Shown: positions 12,093 through 22,984 of the stretch, one piece after another
Numbering within the stretch: position 1 is the stretch's first letter
Layout of the letters: each line of letters begins with the position of its first letter
Origin: Mauremys mutica
Lineage: Eukaryota; Chordata; Testudines; Geoemydidae
Direction of reading: 5' to 3'
DNA: 64,000 bases
Assembly (NCBI RefSeq): GCF_020497125.1
Contig: NC_059075.1
Coordinates: 39,654,003-39,718,002, forward strand
The notes under the pieces: generated by a model
The model's database searches: none
Seen by the model: only the letters and a program-made list of their open reading frames with translations
What the model was told of the DNA's origin: nothing
Made by a program: the position numbers and the translations under genes

Positions 12093-13209
12093 AGAGTTCA
12101 GAGGCAAAGTGTGGAGTTTCAAAGTCAAAACAAAAACAAATCAACTTGCCAGCAATTCAAACTATCAAAATAAGACTGCCAATAATAGCTCTCTATTCCT
12201 TCCCTGTGTATAGTTTATGTATCCCCAATCTCTGGGGAATTACGGTCAAGCTGGGGTTGCCAATCAAGCTAACAAGTAATACTCCCCTGCAGACTCTGGT
12301 TTCTCATCCATCAGCCTCAGAAGACTGTTTTATACAATTACAGCAGTGACTCCAGGAGCATTTGGTAGCTGGGTTTTAGCCCTCTGCCTTCCAGGCCTCA
12401 GAAAGGCTCCATCCATCTTCTCCATCGTGACTCCTTGGAGATAGATGTTATTGTTTAAAACGCAGTTTCCACATATCTGTGTTGATGCTGCACTCATATG
12501 CTAGATTTAGAAGCAAAAACGACCTGGAAAACAACTCAGATGCTAATTGGGACCATCACAGCACAGAGTCAAAATTGGAGTAAATTCCTGGAAATGTTCT
12601 GTGGGTAAAAGGTAATGACGTTTTCCTCAACACCCTGTTATTCCCTGGAGACAGTGCCACACTGGGTAGTGATCACTGGATATACATCCATCCACTAGGA
12701 CAGTTTAAGAGAGACCCCAGGAAATAATCCATGTGCCCAGGGTGTGCAATATAAATAATAATAATTTATCTTTCCAGTGGAGTGAGCCTCAAACCTATGC
12801 TCTTGTCCTGCAAGTTGAAAAACACTGAGTAACTAACTCAAGTAAAACGGAGACGGAATTTTAAGAGACCTGGGTGAAAACCAAAACATTAAGTACTGGG
12901 GACATGAATGTTTGGGCATATTTCAAATTAATCTAAGTCTGCCAAACCTAACATAAAACAAAGAATCCGGTTTGGCAGATCTGTGGCAATATCCTGTCAC
13001 TGCACAACCCGTATAATGTAAATATAGAAGCCACTGGCCCAGAAGAGCTCTATAGTCAAAGAGCCACAGAGAACAGGCAGATGACAGCACTGTTCTGCCC
13101 CATGCACATACACAACCACCCAGAAATAGGTTCATGGATCATTCAGCAGAAAGGACATCCAGGTTCCATTTGGGTGAATCTCTAAATCCTCCTGGGATTA
13201 ACAGATTAA
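12093..13209. other. Unassigned non-coding DNA
   Basis: No recognisable gene, RNA or repeat. Short A/T-rich microsatellite-like stretch near 12758-12775. Confidence 0.45.
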
Positions 13210-13210
13210 C

Positions 13211-14440
13211 CATAGAATCATAGAATATTAGGGTTGGAAGAGACCTCAGGAGGACACCTAGTCCAATCCCCTGCTCAAAGCAGGACCAACACCAACTAAA
13301 TCATCCCAGCCAAGATTTTGTCAAGCTGGGCCTTAAAAACCTCTAAGGATGGAGATTCCACCACCTCCCTAGCTAACCCATTCCAGTGCTTCACTAGTTA
13401 AACAGTGTTTCCTAATATTCAACATAGACCTCCCACACTGCAACTTGAGACCATTGCCTCTTGTTCTGTCATCTGCCACCACTGAGAACAGCCAAGCTCC
13501 ATTCTCTTTGGAACACCCCTTCAAGTAGTTGAAGATTGCTATCAAATCCCCCCTCACTCTTCTCTTCTGTAGACTAAATAACTCCAGTTTCCTCAGCCTC
13601 TCCTGGTAAGTCATGTGCCCCAGCCCCCTAATCATTTTCATTGCCCTTCACTGGACTCTCTCCAATTTTTCCTCATCCCTTCCATAGTGCGGGGCCCAAA
13701 ACTGGACACAGTACTCCAGGTGTGGCCTCACCAATGCCAAATAGAGGGGAATAATCACTTCCCTCAATCTGCTGGCAATGCTCCTACTTATACACTCCAA
13801 AATGCCGTTAGCCTTCTTGGCAACAAGGGCACACTGTTGACTCATATCCAGCTTCTCATCCACTGTAACCTCTAGGTCCTTTTCTGCAGAACTGTTGCCT
13901 AGCCACTCAGTCCCTAGTCTGTAGCAGTGCATGGAATTCTTCCATCCTAAGTACAGGACTCTGCACTTATCCTTGTTGAACCTCATCAGATTTCTTTTGG
14001 CCCAATCGTCTAATTTATCTAGGTCCCTCTATATCCTATTCCTACCCTCCAGCATATCTACCACTCCTCCCAGTTTAGTGTCATCTGCAAACTTGCTTAG
14101 AGTGCAGTCCACGCCATCCTCCAGATCATTATTGAAGATATTCAACAAAACCGGCCCCAGGACCAACCCTTGGGGCACTCCGCTTGATACTGGCTGCCAA
14201 CTAGACATGGAGCCATTGACCGCTACCCGTTGAGCTTTCTATCCACCTTATAGTCCATTCAATTAACCCATACTTCTTTAACTTGATGGCAAGAATACTG
14301 TGGGAAACCATACCAAAAGCTTTGTTAAAGGCAAGATATATCACATCCACTGCTTTCCCCATATCCACAGAGCCAGTTATCTCACCATAGAAGGCAATCA
14401 GGTTGGTCAGGCATGACTTGGCCTTGGTGAATCCATGTTG
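13211..14440 (-). mobile_element. CR1 LINE, 5'-truncated, frames broken
   Basis: Starts on the + strand with CATAGAATCATAGAATATTAG, the reverse-complement CR1 terminus, and continues through the 3' UTR into reverse transcriptase. Three broken minus-strand frames (14500-14201, 13986-13648, 13641-13369) carry CR1 motifs in order: a 'YLAFNKAFGMVSHS' block, a '[11 protein letters not shown]' block, '[13 protein letters not shown]' and 'GLGHMTYQERL'. The FADD catalytic box falls where frames are disrupted. Same subfamily as the copy at 61902. Confidence 0.85.
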
Positions 14441-14768
14441 ACTGTTCAGGTGGCATGCAATAAGAGAGTAATATACAATTAATGCAAAAGATTGTGTCAT
14501 CCCTGCTGGACTAACCAGTAGAGGGAAAGAGGTTGCTAATTATCAAAGGCTAGAAGAGTTAATCCTGTAGTTTGAGTGATAGCAGTTTATGCTTCTGGTG
14601 CTCCATGTCTTAGGTTCTACCCCAGCTGACAACTTTAATATCCATTTATGGCCAGAGGTATATGACACTAGCAAAATGGAGAATGTTTCAGAAACAACTT
14701 ATGAACTTGTTGGAATGTACTTGCACTTTGTTCTACTAGTCACCACGTTAATACAAACTACAGAGGCT

Positions 14769-15069
14769 GAGGGTACATCTACCTTGAAGCTGGGTGTGCA
14801 AATGGCAGCTCATGCAGATGCAACAGAACTAGCCGTATTCTAGCTAACTCACTAAAAACAGAAGTGAGGAAGCTGTGGCACAAGCTTCCATGCAGGTTAC
14901 ACAAGCATGTCCCTGGGGAAGGAGAGTGTCAGGTAGGCTTAGGCAGCCTGCACTGAGGCCCATGCTGTGGCATCCTCACTTCTCTTTTTTGCAAGCTAGC
15001 TTGAGTACAGCTAGTACAGGTATGTCCACACAAGGTGCACATCACAAATCTGCAATGCAACATACCCTT
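14769..15069. mobile_element. Probable MITE, degraded
   Basis: Starts AGGGTACATCTAC and ends GCAACATACCCT, short imperfect inverted termini. It carries an internal 'gctagcttgagtacagc' block that I know from reptilian MITEs. No target duplication is evident. It lies just left of the Penelope insertion. Confidence 0.4.
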
Positions 15070-15162
15070 AAGAAGGCACTAGGAAATCATGCGCTATCAA
15101 AGAGAAACCAGTTTAAATGAATGTTTAACTAGCTGTGTTTTCAAAAATTTCTGACATGTCTA

Positions 15163-15460
15163 CAAAGAATCCTGTGGCACCTTATAGACTAACAGACGTT
15201 TTGCAGCATGAGCTTTCGTGGGTGAATACCCACTTCTTCGGATGCAAGTGCTGGAAATTTCCAGGGGCAGGTTTATATATGCAAGCAAGAAGCAAGCTAG
15301 AGATAACGAGGTTAGTTCAATTAGGGAGGATGAGGCCCTGTTCTAGCAGTTGAGTGAAAACCAAGAGAGGAGAAACTGGTTCTGTAGTTGGCAAGCCATT
15401 CACAGTCTTTGTTTAATCCTGAGCTGATGGTGTCAAATTTGCAGATGAATTGGAGCTCAG
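15163..15460 (-). repeat. Left arm of Penelope inverted repeat
   Basis: Reverse complement of 16054-16351 with no length difference and only a few substitutions (for example near 15172-15180 and at 15325). Its first base coincides with the last base of the left target duplication. Contains the 3' tail and the last about 45 codons of the endonuclease frame. Confidence 0.9.
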
Positions 15461-16003
15461 CAGTTTCTCTTTGAAGTCTGGTCCTGAAGTTTTTTTGCTG
15501 CAGGATGGCCACCTTAAGATCTGCTATTGTGTGGCCAGGGAGGTTGAAGTGTTCTCCTACAGGTTTTTGTATATTGCCATTCCTAATATCTGATTTGTGT
15601 CCATTTATCCTTTTCCTTAGAGACTGTCCAGTTTGGCCGATGTACATAGCAGAGGGGCATTGCTGGCATATGATGGCATATATTACATTGGTGGAAGTGC
15701 AGGTGAATGAACCGGTGATGTTGTGGCTGATCTGGTTTGGTCCTGTGATGGTGTCGCTGGTGTAGATATGTGGGCAGAGTTGGCATCGAGGTTTGTTGCA
15801 TGGGTTGGTTCCTGAGCTAGAGTTACTATGGTGCAGGGTGCAGTTACTGGTGAGAATATGCTTCAGGTTGGCAGGTTGTCTGTGGGCGAGGACTGGCCTG
15901 CCACCCAAGGCCTGTGAAAGTGTGGCATCATTCTCCAGGATGGGTTGTAGATCCCTGATGATGCGCTGGAGGGGTTTTAGCTGGGGACTGTATGTGATGG
16001 CCA
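15321..16003 (-). pseudogene. Penelope-like GIY-YIG endonuclease C-terminal fragment
   Basis: The minus-strand frame stays open from 16064 to the stop at 15321. It encodes the C-terminal part of a Penelope-like polyprotein, which in the family joins a reverse transcriptase to a GIY-YIG nuclease that nicks the target. Counting from the frame start, there is a CQLC zinc-type pair (residues 94-97), then VIY (127-129), MYIG (140-143), a basic LRKRINGH helix (149-156) and GEHF with the expected catalytic Glu (171). The reverse transcriptase is absent. The first 20 residues come from antisense reading of the inverted right-hand copy and the first codon is TTG, so the frame has no real start: it is a chimeric, truncated relic. 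Homology is strong on motif order. Confidence 0.85.
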
Positions 16004-16053
16004 GTTGCAAGACAAACCCAAGAAAGAAACCAACAGGACTCCACTGGCCATCA

Positions 16054-16351
16054 CTGAGCTCCAATTCATCTGCAAATTTGACACCATCAGCTCAGGATTA
16101 AACAAAGACTGTGAATGGCTTGCCAACTACAGAACCAGTTTCTCCTCTCTTGGTTTTCACTCAACTGCTAGAACAGGGCCTCATCCTCCCTGATTGAACT
16201 AACCTCGTTATCTCTAGCTTGCTTCTTGCTTGCATATATAAACCTGCCCCTGGAAATTTCCAGCACTTGCATCCGAAGAAGTGGGTATTCACCCACGAAA
16301 GCTCATGCTGCAAAACGTCTGTTAGTCTATAAGATGCCCCAGGATTCTTTG
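16054..16351 (+). repeat. Right arm of Penelope inverted repeat
   Basis: Sense-oriented partner of the left arm. The frame here encodes the same C-terminal endonuclease residues (from ELQFICKFDTIS to the stop at 16191-16193). Immediately upstream (about 16005-16053) it carries a 5' segment that has been joined directly to the 3' segment, deleting the GIY-YIG core present in the left copy. Confidence 0.9.
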
Positions 16352-16407
16352 CTGCTTTTACAGATCCAGACTAACACGGCTACCCCTCTGATACTTGACA
16401 TGTCTAC

Positions 16408-17044
16408 GTATTCCAAACAGTTAGTTTCTGACCCTCCTCAGAAAGATCCAGGAGCTTCCTGGATTCAATCATTATATGTGATTATGGCCAGAAAGGAGCC
16501 TAGGTAAAAAACTGTGCTAACATAACTCTGAGACATATCTGCCAACTTCACTGATATCTAATTTTAACTCCTCAGAGACCACACACTTCTGAAAGAGCCA
16601 CTTGAGTTCTATTCTGCTGTGTGTGTCACCAACCAAACTATCAACTAAATTCCAACTACAAAGTCTTTATTACTGGGGATTATACATAAGGCATTAAGAG
16701 CAAAGAAAGGTTTTCGCATCCCAGATAAAGCCTGCAGTGCTGCCAGTTAGAAAAAAAACCCAAAACAATCTGGCACATAAACTGAGTCAGTTTGCTCTGG
16801 AATCACTGAGCAGAACTAAAGACAAGATGCAAAATACTGGTCCGTACCTCCCTCTTGAATGGAGCTAGTTGGTTAGGTTCAAAAGAGAACATTGCATGCT
16901 GGAACCTGAAGTCCTTGTGGCCCATATCTCACTATTAAAAAGTAGGGTAGCAGCAAATTACATATGGGTTCTTGAGTTCCCGGTAGGTTGCCAATGCAGG
17001 TTTGAATTGGGAAAGTTTGGATCCTCCTTATCTAGAAAGGATGT
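16408..17044. other. Unassigned non-coding DNA
   Basis: No gene or named repeat recognised. Confidence 0.45.
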
Positions 17045-17240
17045 TACACCTCTACCTCGATATAACGTGACCCAATATAACAAGAATTCAGATATAATGC
17101 GGTAAAGCGGTGCTCAGGGGGGTGGGGGGAGCTGCGCATGCTGGTGGATCAAAGCAAGTTCAATATCACGCAGTTTCACCAATAACACAGTAAGATTTTT
17201 TTGGCTCCCAAGGACAGTGTTATATCAAGGTAGAGATGTA
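17045..17240. mobile_element. Tc1/mariner (Tigger-like) MITE
   Basis: Bounded by TA on both sides (17045-17046 and 17239-17240). The ends are inverted: CACCTCTACCTCGATATAAC on the left and GTTATATCAAGGTAGAGATG on the right, with three mismatches in 20. Length 192 bp, no coding capacity. The termini resemble those of pogo/Tigger-derived MITEs; the exact family is inferred. Confidence 0.65.
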
Positions 17241-17365
17241 GTTCAAAATTCTCCAGGAGGTGCTAGCAGCCTTTCAGGCATTACGGCTTTACTCTGCTCA
17301 GTTTGGCTTCAGTGTGGATCACTGTACCACAAGGTACTGCAATCCCTGCAGACACTGAAGACAAC

Positions 17366-17415
17366 CTTATAGAACCATAAAAATGTGAAGCTGGAAGGGA
17401 CCTCAAGAAGTCAAG
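17366..17415 (-). mobile_element. CR1 3'-end scrap
   Basis: 'atagaaccataaaaatgtg' followed by 'gctggaagggacctcaag' is a degraded reverse-complement CR1 terminus of about 50 bp. Confidence 0.55.
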
Positions 17416-17542
17416 TGAATTTGATGTTAACATGAGTTAAAGTTCTATCCTTGCTCTTCTGGGTGCAGGCTGGGCGACAAACTGAGAAAGCACTCTCAAA
17501 ATGATGCAGCCTGGGAAGTATCCCTCCCTAGTGTATATAAAG

Positions 17543-17660
17543 ATGCCAATTTTGCTTGGACATATTCCTGGAGGTTTCAGCACAAAAATCTTTAATGAAA
17601 GATTAATCTTTAATTCTTGGAGACTCCAGGACAATCTTGGAGGGTTGACAAACCTAGATG
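17543..17660. mobile_element. Short MITE related to the 43221 family
   Basis: The block ends 'ggagactccaggacaatc' then 'ggagggttgacaaaccta', matching the right end of the element at 43221-43839. Its left edge, 'gccaattttgcttggacat', resembles the opposite terminus. The 'ctttaatgaaagattaatctt' centre is a small palindrome. Confidence 0.5.
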
Positions 17661-18072
17661 TACATTTGGTTTTAGACTGTCTCGCTGAAAGCAGATGAAC
17701 ATCAGTAGCAGTGTGTCTATCACAGACAAGCCAGGAGGTGCTGCAAGGTCACGAGTGAGGACACTTTCTCAGTGTTGTCTTTTCACTATGCAGTGCTGTC
17801 AGTTTCTTAAATCTTCTTGGTCTCTTGTATTTGCACCCAACTCTCAGTAGGTCCAAGGTAGAATTAAGAAGGAGATTTGGGATCCAAGCAATTCAACAGG
17901 ATCCTTAGAATTTCCAGGGCCTGACTAATGCATTTTTTATCAAGTGTTATGTGATCGGTTGCAGACGTCTCACCTGAATCACTGCAGGCCAAAGGTTAGC
18001 TCCTGACTCAACTCTCCAACTTGAGTACAACAACAAAGCAGGGTTGGAGAGTAAAGGCCAGAACAGGTTCTC

Positions 18073-18858
18073 AGGGCTTGGCTACACTTGAAAGTTGCAG
18101 CGCTGGGAGTTACAGTGCTGGTCATGCAGCTGTGCAGGAACAGCGCTGGTGTGTGGCCACACTCACAGCTACCAGCGCTGGTGTGTGGCCACATTTGCAG
18201 CGCTGTTGGGAGTGCTGCATTATGGGCAGCTATCCCAGCATTCAAGTGGCAACAATGTGCTTTTCAAAAGAGGGGGGTGGAGGGTGGTGTACTGTGACAG
18301 GGAGCGGGGAAGAGAGAGAGAGTGGATTTTTGGAGCCAACACTGTGTGTTAGCTTCCTGGATTGAAAAATCACAAAATGTTCGCGAACCCTTAGTCTTAA
18401 TTGCAAACAGCCTGCATCCAACGCTGTTTCTCTGTCAAGCAAACATTCACTCCCTGCCTCTCATTTGATCGTTCACAGCCAGGTACAGATAGCTCCTGTT
18501 TGCTGTGATCAGGGTTTGTTTTTTTAGATAAGCAGTTCAACGGAGCTCCGATCGGAGTTCACAACAAAACAAAGAGAGGCTGCATAACAAAACAAAGAGA
18601 GTAATTTAGTTAAAAGCATTCTGGGATATCTCCTTATTCCCTGGAGGCCAATAAAAGTGCTGGTGTGTGTCCACACTTGATGAGCAGCGCTGGATCACCA
18701 GCGCTGCAATCGCTACACCCCAACCTGACCAGGTGTACAGCCAGCGCTGCAGCCAGGGAGTTGCAGCGCTGGATGTGCCTTGCAGGTGTGGACGGTTACT
18801 AATTGCAGCGCTGGAAAGCCTCTACCAGCGCTGCAACTTGCAAGTGTAGCCAAGCCCT
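18073..18858. mobile_element. MITE with 34-bp inverted termini and octamer clusters
   Basis: Left terminus 18073-18106 and right terminus 18825-18858 are inverted repeats of 34 bp with one mismatch, starting AGGGCTTGGCTACACTTG. The octamer CAGCGCTG, itself a palindrome, occurs ten times: starting at 18098, 18141, 18173 and 18198 on the left, and at 18685, 18699, 18742, 18764, 18806 and 18826 on the right, with none in the middle. No target duplication is clear. Interior has no transposase frame. Superfamily not certain (hAT is likely from the terminus). Confidence 0.7.
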
Positions 18859-20450
18859 CAGAGGAGAGCCAGGGAACTCCAATAAACCCCTCCCACAAAA
18901 CAAAAAGACAGCTCCCTGAAGAGACAGAGATCCACACTCAGGGCCAAGTTCAGAAGTGAGTCTCAATTGATAACTCAGACCTTTTCCCAATCCCCTCAGT
19001 GTGAGTTTTACACAAATGCAGTCTCCCTTAGACTCATATCCATCAAGGGGGCACAAGAGAGTAGCAACAAAAGGAACAGGCGAGTGTAAGAGAGTGTAAG
19101 CCACAGTAGGACATTGCCCACCTTAACTTACGCCTCTGCACTCATTGGTGTATAAATCACATCAACTCAGTGTCCGCTGTACATTGGACAGATGGTGTAA
19201 GCCACTCTAAAGGACGCAGAACGCAAAGAAGTCTGACAGACAACTCCTTACATGTGACTTCTGAATTTGGTCCCACATGGGCAGTGGGCTAGGTTAGAGC
19301 CACAGTTGGGCTTTGTTTGTGCACTGCTCTCGAAACTGCCTGAAAAAAAGCTGTGGTGAGAAAATCTGTCATGGTGAAAGATACTGGATCCAACAATTAA
19401 GTAAACCCATTCCTCCAACAAAAGAGGCCAGTCATCAAACAAATCCTAGAAACAGCGTAAAAGAACACAACCTTCCCTGACCAGCCATCTCAAATACCAG
19501 TAAGATAACCCCTCACAGACACCCAGAACTAAAAAGGAAACCAAGCTCACTTCAGTTTCACCCAGAAAGGTGTATGGGTGGAGAGACTATTCCAGAGCCC
19601 TCCATTAAGAAAGCTCAGCTTCACATCCTCTGGATTAAACCTCAGCACAGTGCCACATCATCAACAATTCTACCCGCCATCCAACCCCCAAAAAACATAG
19701 GACTTCCAAGGTGAGGTCCTCAGCCAAGTTAAAAAACCCCACAATGGAGGGCAGAGACACGCACACATTTGACCCAATTTGAGCAGCCACAAGTCTCCCT
19801 GTGTAAAGGTTCCAGTGGGCTGAATGGAAGGACATACTATGACAAGGGAGGAGTTGCACTAAGGGCCCAATCCACCCCAAGAAGCTGGGCTGGACTCTGG
19901 GATGATGTGATGGCCTCAAGGCATTGGAGCCAAATTAGCAAAACATCTGTGGCCCCAGTATGTCACTTCTCTGGGAAGCGCACCAGGTCTAGTGGTAAGA
20001 GGGCCCTTAGAGATGGAGCTGGACTTACCACTAAGCACAGTAAAAAGTGATGTAAAGCGTTGCTTGAAGAAGCACTGAACTCACATACTGTGTGTGCCCC
20101 CCCACCAGGGTTGAAAGAGCACACATGGGGGAGGCGCGCACAATGGCCAGGAACAGCACAGTCACTGGCCTGGCTGCTTGGGTCAGCCCTGACAGGAGCT
20201 CAGAAGGAGGCTTAATCTAAATGACTAGAGCCTGATATACTTTGCTTGTACTGCTTCTGCTTCCCCTTTCTGTACCCAGCCAGGTCTTCTGGTGAAAGAC
20301 GTGTTAGTAGCAGTTAGAATCTGCAATTGCACCAGAGCTATATGGAGGGTCATGACCTCCCTTCATGAATACAGCCTGGAACTGCATCTAAAAATAGCCC
20401 ACAGTGCCCAGAGAGAGAGACATTGGATGTTATATTGATAGTACAGGTGA
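18859..20450. other. Unassigned non-coding DNA
   Basis: Only short frames without domains. I recognise no repeat family. Confidence 0.45.
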
Positions 20451-20452
20451 TC

Positions 20453-21795
20453 TTAGATTCACAGATTCATAGACTCTAGGACTGGAAGGGACCTCGAGAG
20501 GTCATCGAGTCCAGTCCTCTGCCCTCATGGCAGGACCAAATACTGTCTAGACCATCCCTGGTAGACATTTATCTAACCTACTCTTAAATATCTCCAGAGA
20601 TGGAGATTCCACAACCTCCCTAGGCAGTTTATTCCAATGTTTAACCACCCTGACAGTTAGGAACTTTTTCCTAATGTCCAACCTAAACCTGCGTTGCTGC
20701 AGTTTAAGCCCAATGCTTCTTGTTCTATCCTTAGAGGCTAAGATGAACAAGTTTTCTTCCACCTCCTTATGACACCCTTTTAGATACCTGAAAATTGCTA
20801 TCATGTCCCCTCTCAGTCTTCTCTTTTCCAGACTAAACAAACCCAATTCTTTCAGCCTTCCTTCATAGGTCATGTTCTCTAGACCTTTAATCATTCTTGT
20901 TGCTCTTCTCTGGACCCTCTCCAATTTCTCCACATCTCTCTTGAAATGCGGTGCCCAGAACTGGACACAATACTCCAGCTGATTCCTGACCAGCGCAGAG
21001 TAGAGCGGAAAAATGACTTCTCGTGTCTTGCTCACAACACACCTGTTAATGCATCCCAGAATCATGTTTGCTTTTTTTGCAACAGCATCACACTGTTGAC
21101 TCATATTTAGCTTGTGGTCCACTATAACCCCTAGATCCCTTTCCGCCGTACTCCTTCCTAGACAGTCTCTTCCCATTCTATATGTGTGAAACTGATTGTT
21201 CCTTCCTAAGTGGAGCACTTTGCATTTGTCTTTATTAAACTTCATCCTGTTTACCTCAGACCATTTCTCCAATTTGTCCAGATCATTTTGAATTTTGACT
21301 CTATCCTCCAAAGCAGTTGCAATCCATCCCAGTTTGGTATCATCTGCAAACGTAATAAGCGTACTTTCTATGCCAATATCTATGTCGTTGATGAAGATAT
21401 TGAACAGAGCCAGTCCCAAAACAGACCCCTGCGGAACCCCACTCGTTATGCCTTTCCAGCAGGATTGGGAACCATTAATAACTACTCTCTGAGTACGGTT
21501 ATCCAGCCAATTATGCACCCATCTTATAGCAGCCCCATCTAAGTTGTATTTGCCTAGTTTATCAATAAGAATATCATGCGAGACTGTATCAAATGCCTTA
21601 CTAAAGTCTAGGTATACCACATCCACCGCTTCTCCCTTATCCACAAAACTCGTTATCCTATCAAAGAAAGCTATCAGATTAGTTTGACATGATTGGTTCT
21701 TTACAAATCCATGCTGGCTATTCCCTATCACCTTACCACCTTCCAAGTGTTTGCAGATGATTTCCTTAATTACTTGCTCCATCTTGATCTAAAGG
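20453..21795 (-). mobile_element. CR1 LINE, 5'-truncated, reverse transcriptase frame intact to its stop
   Basis: Begins on the + strand at the reverse-complement CR1 terminus ('ttcacagattcatagactctagg') and runs through the 3' UTR into a long minus-strand open frame. The endonuclease half is missing, as expected from 5' truncation during target-primed reverse transcription. It belongs to a different subfamily from the copies at 13211 and 61902, judged by the 3' tail. Confidence 0.92.
20547..21782 (-). CDS. CR1 reverse transcriptase, C-terminal 411 codons
   Basis: Encodes the reverse-transcriptase part of CR1 ORF2, the enzyme that copies LINE RNA into the target site. Visible motifs in order are NSQHGF (residues 21-26), the LDFSKAFD catalytic-Asp block (59-66), VPQGSVLG (116-123), the FADD catalytic box (145-148), NKDKCKVLHLG (about 183-193), and the C-terminal [15 protein letters not shown] and GLENMTYEGRL blocks. 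A full CR1 ORF2 is roughly 900-1,000 residues, so the N-terminal endonuclease and early palm are gone. There is no stop or frameshift in 411 codons, unusual in this window. The first ATG is simply the first one after truncation and is not a native start. Not expected to be functional. Confidence 0.85.
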   Translation of the reverse strand: MEQVIKEIICKHLEGGKVIGNSQHGFVKNQSCQTNLIAFFDRITSFVDKGEAVDVVYLDFSKAFDTVSHDILIDKLGKYNLDGAAIRWVHNWLDNRTQRVVINGSQSCWKGITSGVPQGSVLGLALFNIFINDIDIGIESTLITFADDTKLGWIATALEDRVKIQNDLDKLEKWSEVNRMKFNKDKCKVLHLGRNNQFHTYRMGRDCLGRSTAERDLGVIVDHKLNMSQQCDAVAKKANMILGCINRCVVSKTREVIFPLYSALVRNQLEYCVQFWAPHFKRDVEKLERVQRRATRMIKGLENMTYEGRLKELGLFSLEKRRLRGDMIAIFRYLKGCHKEVEENLFILASKDRTRSIGLKLQQRRFRLDIRKKFLTVRVVKHWNKLPREVVESPSLEIFKSRLDKCLPGMV

Positions 21796-22430
21796 AGGTG
21801 ATGTGTGTTCAGAAATAAATTATTTCAGCTGAGATAAAACCACCCAAGTTTTTATTTGTTCCTTCTCAGGACTCTACGCCACAGAGACACTGTTTATTTG
21901 TCATCTAAATTGGAACACTCAGCAAGCAATGAGATTTTTATTTCTGTGAATGCCATTTTGCAGTAAAGGGAGGATGGTTCCTGATAAGGTGAATTTCCAA
22001 CACTAGAAGCGGGATTCCTATCACATGAAATGAGTAAAAATATTCTCTTTTGCCCTAAGGCTTGTTTAGCTGTACTCCAAAGACACCACTTCCTTGGATT
22101 TTCCATTGACATCACTTTCATAGAAGGAGATTAAAAGAGTGGATAAGTGTTTATAACAGTTTATAATTATTAATAAATGCAGGGACAAAAAAGTAAATGT
22201 TTTAGACAGTGAGGTCTGTATAGAGAGAGAATTATATGATTAGGCACATAAGTCTATAGAAGAGGAGATTGTGTAGGAAAGTATCTCTCGACTGAGTGTG
22301 TATTGGATCCCAGCTCCCAGTACAGCCTATATTGATTTTACTCCTTATCTTGGGAGACAATAAAGTTGGACTTAGAGGACTAACTGGCTGACATAATAAT
22401 GAAGCGGCAGTATCTATTCCAGTTTTGACA
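21796..22430. other. Unassigned non-coding DNA
   Basis: No gene or named repeat seen between the two CR1 copies. Confidence 0.4.
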
Positions 22431-22672
22431 GGCTAGACTGAAGAATGACTCCCCCTTTGGAAGAAATTCAGTTGCTATTATACTATAGCAAGGTCTATTA
22501 CACTGTGGAAGGAATGCACAAGAGAACGTGGAAACATCATTGCTTGAATCTTTTGAAACCACACTGGACAAATCCCTAGTGAACAATCCTGCCCTGGACC
22601 CCAGAGGTTGGGGGATGAACTAGACAGGACCCAACACACTGTCCATTTCTACAATTCCATGATTCTCTGATC
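22431..22672 (+). mobile_element. CR1 LINE 3' end fragment, sense
   Basis: Reads in sense towards a terminus resembling 'acaattccatgattctctgat'. The 'cacactggacaaatccctag' and 'tagacaggaccc' stretches fit the CR1 3' region. One of only two sense CR1 copies I found here. Confidence 0.6.
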
Positions 22673-22984
22673 TCGCAGGGCTGCTGAACAGTCTCTCTGA
22701 AGAATCTAAATCTTCCTGGTTAAGTTTAAGGTGGAAGAATTAATACTTCAGAAACATTCTCTCACCCACCGCCCATGAACCTGAATTGTCTCACCTGTGA
22801 GCACTGCATTATCTGGATAGTACATTGCCCAGCGCCAAACCCAATAGGCTGGATAATAAATGGAGATGATGAGGTCTGGTAGACAGAAGAATGGCTGGAC
22901 ACAAACAGACAAGGTGTTGGGAGACAACTGGGTAGATAAAAGATGGGAAGATGCACAAAGACAAAGAGTAATGAACCAAAAGGT

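Larger units (their letters stand above)
15152..16407. mobile_element. Penelope-like element, head-to-head inverted dimer with 12-bp target duplication
   Basis: The insertion (15164-16395, 1,232 bp) is bounded by perfect direct repeats TGACATGTCTAC (15152-15163 and 16396-16407). The left part (15164 to about 16004) is an antisense copy carrying the C-terminal GIY-YIG endonuclease region and the 3' tail. The right part (about 16005-16395) is a sense copy, internally deleted, with a longer 3' tail (to 'ctctgatact'). Both 3' ends point outward. The arms 15163-15460 and 16054-16351 are each 298 bp and nearly identical inverted repeats. Confidence 0.9.
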
